Source: JAHIVB01 sp964574705 (GTDB lineage: Bacteria > Bacillota_I > Bacilli_A > Izemoplasmatales > Hujiaoplasmataceae). Taken from it: DNA of 64,000 bases. The stretch lies in contig CAZNOO010000003.1 of NCBI GenBank assembly GCA_964574705.1, positions 60,658-124,657 on the forward strand, written 5' to 3'. Of the stretch, positions 52,970 to 61,006 are shown one piece after another. The translations under genes and the position numbers were made by a program. The notes beneath the pieces were generated by a model. The model worked only from the letters and a program-made list of their open reading frames with translations. It had not been told where the DNA came from and ran no database searches. How positions within the stretch are numbered: the first letter of the stretch is position 1; every line of letters begins with the position of its first letter.

Positions 52970-53674
52970 TTATTTTTTATGACACTCTGTATCGTTAAGT
53001 AGTACTTGAGCATTCGTACCATAGTAGATGTCCGGACGTCCGGAAACGATTTTGCATAGGTATTCCATTCTATCCCAATTATCGTCAATATCAAATTCAT
53101 AACTATGTCCCCAGATATACAAAATCTGGGGATCTTTATTTTTTGATTCCAGGAATTCATTGACCAAATCCCAAAGCAGGGGATCATTGTGATGGCTTGT
53201 GGGGCGAAACTTTAATAAATTCTCTTGTAATGCAAATGAATGATTGTCCTCTACGGTTCTTCCGTAGTGAAGTTTTTCTTTCTTTAGCATTTCAACAATT
53301 TCTTGATTATAAACGCCATATGGGTATGCCATCCCTAGAACTTTTTCTTCAAAGGTTTTCTCTATATTTAACTTGTCTTGATGTAATTCATATTCTGCCT
53401 CTGCAAGAGGTAACCTTGTCAAAAATGGATGAGTCAAAGAATGCAGTGCCACTTCATGTCCCTTATATACTTCTTTCAATTCGTATAAACTTAGACGTGA
53501 TATTTTCAAATCATCAATATCAAAAGAACCATTTTGTGGCCCAAGTCCAGAATTAATATTAAATGTGCATTTGAGATGATATTGATTTAGCAATTCTACA
53601 AGTCGAATATCTTGTAGAACACCATCGTCATAACTGAATGTAACTGCCTTATTATACTTCTCAGTCCAATTCAT
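52970..53674 (-). CDS. Polysaccharide deacetylase (NodB-fold) family protein
   Basis: The protein is 234 residues from ATG 53674, which follows GGAAAGGG by 8 bases; an ATG seven codons earlier lacks a proper site. The NodB motifs are VTFSYDDGVLQD (Asp pair) and VALHSLTHPFL (His pair), followed by LGMAYPYGVYN and a C-terminal ILYIWGHSYEFD with the last His. No signal peptide is seen, so it acts in the cytosol or on an unknown N-acetylated compound. It is a single gene. Confidence 0.85.
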   Translation of the reverse strand: MNWTEKYNKAVTFSYDDGVLQDIRLVELLNQYHLKCTFNINSGLGPQNGSFDIDDLKISRLSLYELKEVYKGHEVALHSLTHPFLTRLPLAEAEYELHQDKLNIEKTFEEKVLGMAYPYGVYNQEIVEMLKKEKLHYGRTVEDNHSFALQENLLKFRPTSHHNDPLLWDLVNEFLESKNKDPQILYIWGHSYEFDIDDNWDRMEYLCKIVSGRPDIYYGTNAQVLLNDTECHKK

Positions 53675-53703
53675 AAAAGAAACCCTTTCCGACATGCCTT
53701 ATA

Positions 53704-54084
53704 TTACAAAATTGTATTATTATCTTCGTTCATGCAAAAAACTTTTTCATTTTGTATCAAGTCAGCAGGTTCAATTGTCAAGGTTTTTACTTTAGCTCTT
53801 ATGAGCGATTTCATGTATTGAATCAGAAATTCAATTTTGAGTTGTGCCCCTTGAAACTCCGCTTCAACACTTCCGTCGTCTCTATTCATTACCCATCCAG
53901 TAAGACCCAGTTTAGTGGCAAGTAGAAACACTTCCATTCTAAAGCCGATATTTTGGACCCTACCTGAAAAAACAACATGTTCTCTAATGTTTTTGCTTGA
54001 ATCAAATTGAGGAATCACAATCTGATTCACTTGTCGTGTTACATATTTATTTCTTAATTTAATTAGATGGTCAATTAGTTTCAT
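53704..54084 (-). CDS. Acylphosphatase-like protein
   Basis: The 126-residue protein has the acylphosphatase domain from about residue 35: HVVFSGRVQNIGFRMEVF with the catalytic Arg, and LGLTGWVMNRDDGSVEAEFQG with the catalytic Asn. It would hydrolyse acyl-phosphates such as carbamoyl phosphate or acetyl phosphate, both relevant to this metabolism. A basic N-terminal extension of 35 residues is unusual for the roughly 90-residue family. AGGTGACCT precedes the ATG. It stands 9 bases before no partner, next to the deacetylase. Confidence 0.87.
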   Translation of the reverse strand: MKLIDHLIKLRNKYVTRQVNQIVIPQFDSSKNIREHVVFSGRVQNIGFRMEVFLLATKLGLTGWVMNRDDGSVEAEFQGAQLKIEFLIQYMKSLIRAKVKTLTIEPADLIQNEKVFCMNEDNNTIL

Positions 54085-54244
54085 AGGTCACCTGCCCTCA
54101 TTATGATAATATAATAACAAATTAGCCACTAATAAGCAAAAAGAATTGACCATGAATTCTCAAGTCAATTCTTCAATCTACTGTTAAGTTGCACAATCAT
54201 TTGCTTGATACAACGTTATTAATCATCAATAAGTGTCGAAATAA

Positions 54245-54361
54245 TTATTTCTTTCCGAATGTTTTTTGAGCTGGTTTTACTTCTGGTTTTGCTGCTGGTT
54301 TTGCTACTGGTTTTGCTACTGGTTTTACTTCTGGTTTTGCTACCGGTTTCTTGTTTTCCAT
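54245..54361 (-). CDS. Small 38-residue Lys/Pro/Val/Ala repeat protein
   Basis: A short frame starts at ATG 54361, 7 bases after a perfect AAAGGAGG, and stops with TAA at 54245. The protein is basic and repetitive: after MENKK come units such as KPVA, KPEV and KPAA, seven KP pairs in all, then KTFGKK. The same DNA gives a longer open frame (54219-54428) rich in SKT repeats, but that frame runs through the ribosome site and has no site of its own. I do not recognise the protein; it resembles Lys/Ala/Pro-rich tails of DNA- or RNA-binding proteins. An upstream hairpin leader (54422-54447) and a TATAAT near 54465 are on the same strand. Confidence 0.7.
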   Translation of the reverse strand: MENKKPVAKPEVKPVAKPVAKPAAKPEVKPAQKTFGKK

Positions 54362-54675
54362 AAACGTTCCTCCTTTCAAGATATATTAATGACTTATAAA
54401 AATCCATGTGGATATCGGACTTTTTCATTCGACAAAACGAATGAAAATATACTCTCTACACTATATTATACTACTCCAAATTGGATATGCAATAGCCACT
54501 ATAAGGCAACTTGATTGTTTTATTCAAATTATCAAATTTGCTTGAAATTTGGATGAAGAAATACAAGAATATTCATGATAAAATGACCTGCAGTATGATT
54601 AATTTAAAGAAAGTGAAATGTAAAATAAAGCGATATTATGGTAAAGTCAAATTAAAAGTTTTTTACTTCAATGAT
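54362..54675. other. Spacer with divergent control regions
   Basis: No further gene is supported. It holds the leader of the small protein with the inverted repeat TTTTCATTCG-N6-CGAATGAAAA (54423-54447) and, on the minus strand, a TATAAT near 54465. A rightward frame (54511-54708) has no ribosome site and an odd composition. Confidence 0.5.
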
Positions 54676-54720
54676 TTGCATTTAGTCGGTAAATTTGTTA
54701 ACATATAGTATGTTATCAAA
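54676..54720 (+). promoter_or_regulatory. Possible rsmH promoter with overlapping palindrome
   Basis: TTGCAT (54676-54681), 17 bases, then TAACAT (54699-54704). A near-perfect palindrome TTTG-T-TAACATA / TATGTTA-T-CAAA with a TAG spacer (54694-54720) covers the -10 box and could be an operator. The regulator is unknown. Confidence 0.45.
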
Positions 54721-54754
54721 TCGATACTTAACCCAAGAATAGGCGGCGCCTTCA

Positions 54755-55798
54755 ATGGACCAACAAGAACATAAAAGAAGGATTAGATATAAAGGAACTC
54801 ACCCTAAGACTTATGATGAAAAATACAAAGAGCTTCAACCAGATAAATACCAAGAAACCATCGCTAAAGTCATAGAAAAGGGAAATACTCCTGCTGGAAT
54901 GCATCGTCCAATATGCGTGAATGAGATTTTAGAATTCTTGCAAATTCAACCTGGTCAAATCGGATTGGACGCGACACTAGGTTATGGTGGGCACACAACT
55001 GAAATGTTGAAGTGTTTAAACCAAAAAGGACATCTGTATGCGATTGATGCAGATCCGATTGAACTGCCTAAAACAAAAGAAAGATTAGGAAATTTAGGGT
55101 TTGGATCTGAAATTTTGACAGTAACAAACATGAATTTTTCAGATGTTGATCAAATCATCTCTAATTCTGGTTTGTTTGATTTTGTAATTGCAGACCTTGG
55201 GGTTTCCTCCATGCAAATTGATAATCCAGAACGAGGGTTTTCCTTTAAGACGGATGGCCCACTCGATTTAAGAATGGACCCCCGTAGAGGAATTTCTGCA
55301 GAACAAAGATTAAAGAGTATGACTCAAGACGAACTCGAAGGGATGTTAAAAGAAAATTCAGATGAACCCTATGCAAAAGAAATAGCGCAAGGAATTATCG
55401 CAGAATTCAAAAAAGGGAATCGTATTTCTACAACTTCTCATCTTCGCAAAGTAATAGAAGATTCTTTGAGTTTCATCCCTAAAAATGATCCCGATGATGA
55501 AATAAAGAAATCATGCCAAAGGTCGTTTCAAGCATTAAGAATTGATGTCAACCAAGAACTAGAAGCTTTATATCTATTCTTGGAAAAACTTCCACATATA
55601 CTTGCAAAAGGTGGGCGCGTTGCGATACTGTCATTTCATTCAGGTGAAGACAGACTTGTTAAGAAATCGTTCCAATATTATTTTAGAGAAAAAGTCTATC
55701 AAGAAGTTGCACGGGACCCGATTCGTCCAACATCTGAGGAACAAAATTCGAATCCTCGTTCAAGGTCCGCAAAACTAAGATGGGCAATTAAATCATAA
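54755..55798 (+). CDS. rsmH: 16S rRNA (cytosine(1402)-N4)-methyltransferase
   Basis: The 347-residue enzyme methylates C1402 of 16S rRNA. Motifs in order are HRPICVNEILEFL, LDATLGYGGHT (SAM loop), VIADLGVSSMQ and ERGFSFKTDGPLDLRM, then the helical insert and AILSFHSGEDRLVK. An N-terminal extension of about 48 residues (before HRPICV) is longer than in standard RsmH, and the gene is far from any cell-division (dcw) cluster. It may therefore be a second, stand-alone RsmH form. The ribosome site AGGCGG is weak. Confidence 0.93.
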   Translation: MDQQEHKRRIRYKGTHPKTYDEKYKELQPDKYQETIAKVIEKGNTPAGMHRPICVNEILEFLQIQPGQIGLDATLGYGGHTTEMLKCLNQKGHLYAIDADPIELPKTKERLGNLGFGSEILTVTNMNFSDVDQIISNSGLFDFVIADLGVSSMQIDNPERGFSFKTDGPLDLRMDPRRGISAEQRLKSMTQDELEGMLKENSDEPYAKEIAQGIIAEFKKGNRISTTSHLRKVIEDSLSFIPKNDPDDEIKKSCQRSFQALRIDVNQELEALYLFLEKLPHILAKGGRVAILSFHSGEDRLVKKSFQYYFREKVYQEVARDPIRPTSEEQNSNPRSRSAKLRWAIKS

Positions 55799-55813
55799 AT
55801 TCAAGAATCTATT

Positions 55814-55853
55814 AAAAAAGCATAGTCACCGAGGCGTGATTATGCTTTTTTTT
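55814..55853. terminator. Bidirectional terminator between rsmH and the nitroreductase
   Basis: A 15-bp stem with one mismatch (55815-55829 with 55836-55850), flanked by A-run and T-run, strong in both directions. Confidence 0.88.
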
Positions 55854-56673
55854 ATATGTGCAACTTAATCGATAGTACATATACCTTATTATTGGGTTCT
55901 AACTTCGAATCTTCATACATCTCATACTCAATATGCTCTTCTTTTAATCCAACTTCAAGATGACACAGAGCAATACCCATATCTAAAGCTTGTATATCAA
56001 AATCTAACTTTCCACCATAATTTGGTGTTCTGTCTAAATATAGATGAAGAATTTTATCTTTGATCAAAATACGCCAAGGTTGTTTGTTGGATGCCGAGGG
56101 TGCAACTCTCACAAGATCTAATACTTTTGATAAGTGGTGATTTTCATGGACTGGATGCGTCCAGTCTTCTTCAAAAAAAAGTTGATTGAACGGCTTTCTT
56201 GAATCTGCATGAATCGCAGTTCTAATGAGACGTTCTTTGAGATACTTTTTGCTTGATTCATAGCCAATCGCTGTAATAGCAGGAATGATTTGGTTCATCT
56301 TGATCTTATCAGATAGTAATTCACGTTGAAAAGTTCCACCTAACCAAACGGTCGCAATCTCTCTCTTCGTTAGTTTAAGAATGAGATACTCTAATAGATA
56401 ACCATAATCCACAATCGACTTGAAATCCTTTAAAGATGCGCCACCAATAAATGCATGAGCGTTTCTTACAAAACCATATGTTCCAATCTTTCTAGATTCG
56501 TTAGGATTTCCTTCTTTATTTTCAATATAGAAAAAATCAAATTTATGTTGAAATGGTCCAGTCAATTCGTTCAAGTTCTTAATTTCTTTTTTTATGAACT
56601 GATAATCTTGGTTGGTGAATACATCTTCTGCAAAACTGCGAACCGATTTTCTTTGATAGATTGCATTAATCAT
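55852..56673 (-). CDS. Nitroreductase-like flavoprotein (TM1586-type)
   Basis: The 273-residue protein has the N-terminal INAIYQRKSVRSF of the nitroreductase family and the second-half motif VRVAPSASNKQPWRI, which binds FMN. The two-lobed length and the order of motifs match the TM1586-like putative nitroreductase group, where one chain carries a tandem-like fold. It would use NAD(P)H to reduce a small nitro, quinone or flavin compound. AAGGAGG precedes the ATG. It is a single gene. Confidence 0.83.
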   Translation of the reverse strand: MINAIYQRKSVRSFAEDVFTNQDYQFIKKEIKNLNELTGPFQHKFDFFYIENKEGNPNESRKIGTYGFVRNAHAFIGGASLKDFKSIVDYGYLLEYLILKLTKREIATVWLGGTFQRELLSDKIKMNQIIPAITAIGYESSKKYLKERLIRTAIHADSRKPFNQLFFEEDWTHPVHENHHLSKVLDLVRVAPSASNKQPWRILIKDKILHLYLDRTPNYGGKLDFDIQALDMGIALCHLEVGLKEEHIEYEMYEDSKLEPNNKVYVLSIKLHI

Positions 56674-56721
56674 AAATGACCTCCTTAAAAATCATTGTGA
56701 ATAGATGGCGTTCATAAGAGC

Positions 56722-58047
56722 TTATTTCAATTCAAGCAATGTGACGCTTTCAACATGATTCGTTTGTGGGAACAGATCAATCGGATGTACTTGAACCAGT
56801 GAATAATCTTCTCTTGTTAAATTCTGCACGTCTCTAGCGAGCGTTTCAGGGTTACATGAAATATAGACGAATTTCTTCGGTTTCATTCTTAGGAGAAGTT
56901 TAATAAATTCAGCGTTGAGTCCTTCACGAGGTGGATCTACAAGCAAGATGTCGATTTTGACTTTTTCATCAATCACTTTTATCATATAATCCAAAGCATC
57001 GCTTTGATAAAACCTTGCATTGTCTGCGTGATTGATTCTGCTGTTAATAATGGCATTTTTAACAGAGTCTTTATTTATTTCGACCCCAATCACTTTTTTA
57101 ACATAATCAGAAAAGATGATACCGATGGTTCCAACGCCACAATACAGATCGAGCATGGTTTCATCCTTTTTCGGCTTAGCAAGTTCTAGTGCTTTTTTAT
57201 ATAAGGTTTCAGTTTGTCTCGAATTGACTTGATAGAATGTTTTAGTAGAAATTAAGAATGTTTTTCCTAAGAGTTGATCCTTAATGCTGCCGCTACCGTA
57301 AAGAATCCTCTCAAAATCTCCTAAGATGACGGAAGTTGTTCTTGAATTGATGTTTTGAACGATTGAGGTGATTTCAGGATGTGCTTCTCTTAACGCCTTA
57401 ACAAAGTTGTTTCTTCCTGGAAACATTTCTTCTTTTGCGACGATTACCACAAGAACTTCACCCGTAGATTCGGATGTCCTAATCAACACATGTCGAATCA
57501 GTCCTGTCTTTTTATCTTCATCATAAGGCTCGATATGCTGTTGTTGGAAAAGAGTTCTCATTGTTTTTATGATTTGGTTCGCTCGGTCATCTTGAATGAC
57601 GCATTCATCGACATTAATGATATTATGAGTGAATTCTTCATAGAATCCGGACATCACTTTCTTGCCTTTAAGTGAAATGATCATTTGGTTTTTATTTCGA
57701 TAATGGTACGGCGATTTTGCGGGAATGATTGGTAAAAATGTTTTGACAACGACTCCATATTTTTCAAATGCATCTTTAACCGAAGACATCTTCAGTTCTA
57801 ATTGCTTTTCATAGGAAAAATGTTGAAGTTGGCATCCGCCGCATTCAAAATAGCGTGGGCATTTCGGCTTTAATCTCTCGTTTGAAAGCGAAACGTATTC
57901 ACGAACTTTTCCTGTTCCGTTGTTAAATAGTTCAACTTTGGCAATCTCTCCGGGAAGAAGATTTGGAATTTTATAGATTTTGTATCCTTGTACAAATTCA
58001 CCATACCCATAGTTGTCTATAGACTTGCATTCTACATTTGTAATCAT
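56722..58047 (-). CDS. 23S rRNA (uracil-5-)-methyltransferase, RlmD/RlmCD-type
   Basis: The protein is 441 residues from ATG 58047 (GGTG 5 bases upstream; ATGs just before are possible). An N-terminal TRAM domain (residues 1-55) is followed by the Fe-S cluster pattern CPRYFECGGCQ with the last Cys near residue 155 (DECVIQ). The SAM domain has DLYCGVGTIGIIFS, LLVDPPREGL and the catalytic YISCNPETLARD. It methylates U1939 and possibly U747, as RlmCD does. Firmicutes have several paralogues (RlmCD, TrmFO-independent), so the exact site is unresolved. A TATAAT lies about 20 bases upstream. Confidence 0.9.
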   Translation of the reverse strand: MITNVECKSIDNYGYGEFVQGYKIYKIPNLLPGEIAKVELFNNGTGKVREYVSLSNERLKPKCPRYFECGGCQLQHFSYEKQLELKMSSVKDAFEKYGVVVKTFLPIIPAKSPYHYRNKNQMIISLKGKKVMSGFYEEFTHNIINVDECVIQDDRANQIIKTMRTLFQQQHIEPYDEDKKTGLIRHVLIRTSESTGEVLVVIVAKEEMFPGRNNFVKALREAHPEITSIVQNINSRTTSVILGDFERILYGSGSIKDQLLGKTFLISTKTFYQVNSRQTETLYKKALELAKPKKDETMLDLYCGVGTIGIIFSDYVKKVIGVEINKDSVKNAIINSRINHADNARFYQSDALDYMIKVIDEKVKIDILLVDPPREGLNAEFIKLLLRMKPKKFVYISCNPETLARDVQNLTREDYSLVQVHPIDLFPQTNHVESVTLLELK

Positions 58048-58111
58048 CATATCACCTATCATCATTATACTTTAATTTTCCGTAAAAAAAGCAAAAAGCT
58101 ATGCTTTCCGC

Positions 58112-58909
58112 TTATTTTCCGTACATTACATACAAAATCCAATTCTCAAATCGCTTCGGCAGTAATCGTTTTAAAAAGACGAATAATTTATATTCAAATC
58201 CAACTGTGACCTTGACTGGCATTGACTTTCTTTTGATTAGTTTGTCAACAACCTTGACAACCGTCATAGGGGATTTACCATTTTGCTCGTCTTTTTCCAT
58301 ACGAGCAATCGAACGTTTGATTCTGTCTTTGTAGATATCATTTTCCATTACATTCGGCTGTTCTCTGTTTTGTGTAAATCCAGTTTTTGTATCTCCTGGC
58401 AAAACACATGAGACATCAATTTTAAAGGGTCTGAGTTCCATTCTTAAAGCTTCTGAGAATGCATGAACACTCGCTTTTGTCATTGAATAGAATGCTTGGA
58501 ATGGAATCATCAAATCACCTGCAACTGAGCCGATATTGATGATTTTGGCTTGGTCTGATTTTCTTAAAAGCGGCAAAGCTGCTTTGGAAAATAGAAAGAC
58601 ACCATAGACATTCACTTCAAAAATCCGTTTTACTTCTTCAAAAGTTGTATATTCAATCGCACCACTGACACCCATTCCAGCGCAATTGATTAAGATGTCA
58701 ATTTTCGATTCGGCTTTTTCGATTTCAGAAATCGCAGATTGAATCATTTCTTCTTTTGTTACGTCACAAGCAATGTAGTGATAAGGTAGTGTTCCGTTTG
58801 GAATACTTCTGGACACACCATAGACATTGAATCCCTTATCGTGGAAATATTGTGCAATTTCCTTACCGATTCCACTTGAAGCACCGGTAACGACTAATAC
58901 TTTACTCAT
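58112..58909 (-). CDS. Short-chain dehydrogenase/reductase
   Basis: The 265-residue classical SDR has TGASSGIGKEIA, the active-site Ser in NIGSVAGD and Tyr-x3-Lys as YSMTKAS near residue 150. The C-terminal 40 residues are basic and hydrophobic (FEYKLFVFLKRLLPKRF), possibly a membrane anchor. Its start overlaps the stop of the palmitoyltransferase-like gene by 8 bases, so the two are tightly coupled. It could reduce the 3-keto product of that enzyme, as 3-ketodihydrosphingosine reductase does; this is inference. A weak terminator (AAAGC/GCTTT plus T-run, 58086-58106) follows. Confidence 0.85.
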   Translation of the reverse strand: MSKVLVVTGASSGIGKEIAQYFHDKGFNVYGVSRSIPNGTLPYHYIACDVTKEEMIQSAISEIEKAESKIDILINCAGMGVSGAIEYTTFEEVKRIFEVNVYGVFLFSKAALPLLRKSDQAKIINIGSVAGDLMIPFQAFYSMTKASVHAFSEALRMELRPFKIDVSCVLPGDTKTGFTQNREQPNVMENDIYKDRIKRSIARMEKDEQNGKSPMTVVKVVDKLIKRKSMPVKVTVGFEYKLFVFLKRLLPKRFENWILYVMYGK

Positions 58910-60125
58910 GATGAGAGTGTAAAAACGCCATTAATTCTTCTTCCTTTTCGGGAAGTGTGTGCAGCACGTCAGAAATGATTGAAACAGCTTCATCCATTAA
59001 TTCTCTTGTATGGGTTGAAGTGTAGGATGTTCTAATTAGGCATTCTCCTTCAGGTGTAGCAGGTGGCAACACTGGGTTGACGTAAACGCCACGGTCATAA
59101 AGAATCTTGCAGGCAACCAATGTTCTTAACATGGTGTATGTATAGATTGGAATGATAGGAGCGATTGAATGGTCAACAATTGGAAGACCTTTTTTGATAA
59201 GTTCTTGACGAACATATTTTGCAATATCAAGCAATGCTTTTGGACGCTCTGGTTCTGCCTTCAAAATTCTGAGTGCTTCAAGTGCGGTGGCTGCATTTGC
59301 AGGCGTTATTGCTGCGCAGAAAATGAAAGGTCTGGATTTGTGTTTTACAAATTCGACGACTTGACTGTCCGCAACCATGTATCCACCCAAACTTGCTAGC
59401 GATTTAGAAAATGTACCCATGATGATATCGACGTCATCTTCCAATCCAAAATACTCAGCTGTTCCACGTCCTGTTTTTCCTAAAACACCAAAACCATGGG
59501 CATCGTCAACCATGACTCTTGCGCCATAAATTTTTGCTAGTCTTACGATATCAGGCAGTTTACAAATGTCTCCACTCATTGAAAAGACACCATCAGTGAC
59601 AATTAGTTTTCCTTTTTCAGGATCGGCCTTTTTTAATTGTTTTTCAAGGTCCGCCATATCATTATGTTTGAATCTGACAAGTTCGGCATAAGATAATTTA
59701 GCACCGTCATAGATACTTGCATGGTTTTCCCTATCGCAGAAAATCAAATCATTTCTTCCTGCAATTGCGGAAATAATACCAAGGTTTGTTTGGAACCCTG
59801 TAGAAAAGGTTACGCAAGCTTCTTTATGTAGAAATTCAGCAAGTTCGCTTTCCAAAGTGATGTGTGTAGTCAAAGTTCCGTTTAAAAAACGAGAACCTGA
59901 AACTCCTGATCCGAAATCTTCAAATGCCTTAATTCCAGCCCTGATGACTCTCTCGTCGCCAGTTAGTCCAAGATAATTGTTCGATCCGATCATAATTTTT
60001 CTATGACCTTCCATTATTACTTCGATGTCTTGTTTCGTCTCTAAAGCATGAAAATAAGGGTAAACCCCCAATGCTTTATATTCGTCAACCGTTGTAAATT
60101 CTTCGCACTTTTTAAATAGATCCAT
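58902..60125 (-). CDS. Alpha-oxoamine synthase, serine palmitoyltransferase-like
   Basis: The 407-residue PLP enzyme joins an amino acid to an acyl-CoA with loss of CO2. The N-terminal ALGVYPYFHALETKQD, IGSNNYLGLT, GSRFLNGTLTTH, the DDAHGFG motif and the PLP lysine in GTFSKSLASLGG are closer by eye to bacterial serine palmitoyltransferase than to BioF or KBL. ATG 60125 follows GGGTGGGGG by 5 bases. The coupled SDR is consistent with sphingoid-base synthesis, and some Acholeplasma are reported to contain sphingolipids. BioF- or KBL-like function is the alternative. Confidence 0.8.
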   Translation of the reverse strand: MDLFKKCEEFTTVDEYKALGVYPYFHALETKQDIEVIMEGHRKIMIGSNNYLGLTGDERVIRAGIKAFEDFGSGVSGSRFLNGTLTTHITLESELAEFLHKEACVTFSTGFQTNLGIISAIAGRNDLIFCDRENHASIYDGAKLSYAELVRFKHNDMADLEKQLKKADPEKGKLIVTDGVFSMSGDICKLPDIVRLAKIYGARVMVDDAHGFGVLGKTGRGTAEYFGLEDDVDIIMGTFSKSLASLGGYMVADSQVVEFVKHKSRPFIFCAAITPANAATALEALRILKAEPERPKALLDIAKYVRQELIKKGLPIVDHSIAPIIPIYTYTMLRTLVACKILYDRGVYVNPVLPPATPEGECLIRTSYTSTHTRELMDEAVSIISDVLHTLPEKEEELMAFLHSHHE

Positions 60126-60143
60126 ATTTTCCCCCACCCTTAA

Positions 60144-60881
60144 TTATTCTTCACTAATTATATTTCCGTGATAAACGGTAATTTCATCATCCAATTCAAC
60201 TTGTTCCAAATGGCTGTTAAAGAAGTCGCTGTGAACCGCTGAAAGAAGTTCAAATGCAAAGTCATTGATAACGATTGGATCGAGTTCTCCCGCTCCTGCA
60301 ATTTCAGATAACTGCGATGCAGTGTTGTTAAAGTCGATTCCATAATCAAATTCATCTTCTTCGTGATGGTGGTCGTGTCCACAAGAACACTCTTCATCAT
60401 CATCGCCACATTCACAAACATGTTCTTCCTCTTCGAGTTCTTCCTTAACAAAGGAAGCAATTCCTATTCCAATATCCATCCTTGGAAATTCGTTTTGAGC
60501 CAAAGCGTCGTTGTAGTCGCCAATCATCGTATTGATGATGACTGCATCTTCAAAAACAGACATTAAAACTTCGCCGTCAGGTGTAAAAGAGGTAGCTTTT
60601 ACATAAAATTCTCCTGACTCAACTACAATATTTTCTGGGTTTTTCTTAAGTAAAATCATTGTTTCTAGAAGGAAAGATTCCAGCAATTCTGCAGCTTTTT
60701 GATCTGAACTAACTCCATAGAATTCGTCTATATTTCTTACTAATATGTAAATGTCGCTATAAAATTCATCAAATTCTAATTCTTCATAGGATTCAACCAT
60801 CTCGTCTTCTGAAGCAACCAGAGGTTGTTCATAGGATTCTGAGGATAGAATTTGATTGATTTTTTCAATAATATCTTTCAC
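60144..60881 (-). CDS. Class III nucleotidyl-cyclase-like protein with Cys/His/acid-rich insert
   Basis: The 245-residue protein starts at GTG 60881, 8 bases after AAGGAG. Its order of elements matches a class III cyclase fold. FYSDIYILVRNIDEFYG contains an Asp where the first metal residue sits, followed by DGEVLMSVFEDAV, RMDIGIGIASF, and FNNTASQLSEIAGAGELDPIVINDFAFELL, which matches the VN-AARL block. Between IASF and FNN sits an insert of about 35 residues with acid runs, CECG, CSCGHDHHH and more Glu, likely to bind Zn, Ni or Cu. Several catalytic residues look altered, so it may sense and not make nucleotides. It lies 18 bases upstream of the palmitoyltransferase-like gene. The function is unknown. 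Confidence 0.65.
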   Translation of the reverse strand: MKDIIEKINQILSSESYEQPLVASEDEMVESYEELEFDEFYSDIYILVRNIDEFYGVSSDQKAAELLESFLLETMILLKKNPENIVVESGEFYVKATSFTPDGEVLMSVFEDAVIINTMIGDYNDALAQNEFPRMDIGIGIASFVKEELEEEEHVCECGDDDEECSCGHDHHHEEDEFDYGIDFNNTASQLSEIAGAGELDPIVINDFAFELLSAVHSDFFNSHLEQVELDDEITVYHGNIISEE

Positions 60882-60973
60882 ATAGTTCTCCTTAATTCAT
60901 AATGAGAATATTATAACACACAAGAGTTTCTTTGTATATATGAATGTATACTCGTAAATTCTTTGAATTTAGA

Positions 60974-61003
60974 TAAAAAAAGTCAACCGCGAAGGTTGAC
61001 TTT
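60974..61003 (-). terminator. Terminator after the ABC transporter
   Basis: AAGTCAACC/GGTTGACTT (60994-61002 with 60980-60988), 5-base loop, U-run (complement of 60975-60981) on the minus strand. Confidence 0.8.
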
Positions 61004-61006
61004 ATG

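Noticed and set aside
54245..54361. Tandem GGTTTTGCTACT-like units as a CRISPR or satellite
   Set aside because: Units are 12-15 bases, adjacent and without spacers, and they encode KPVA-type repeats; they are coding low-complexity DNA.
54219..54428. 69-codon leftward frame with SKT repeats
   Set aside because: It runs through the strong ribosome site of the 38-residue gene and has no ribosome site of its own; the repeats are the out-of-frame reading of the KP units.
54511..54708. 65-codon rightward frame before rsmH
   Set aside because: No ribosome site, Lys-rich random-looking protein, and overlap with the promoter/palindrome region.
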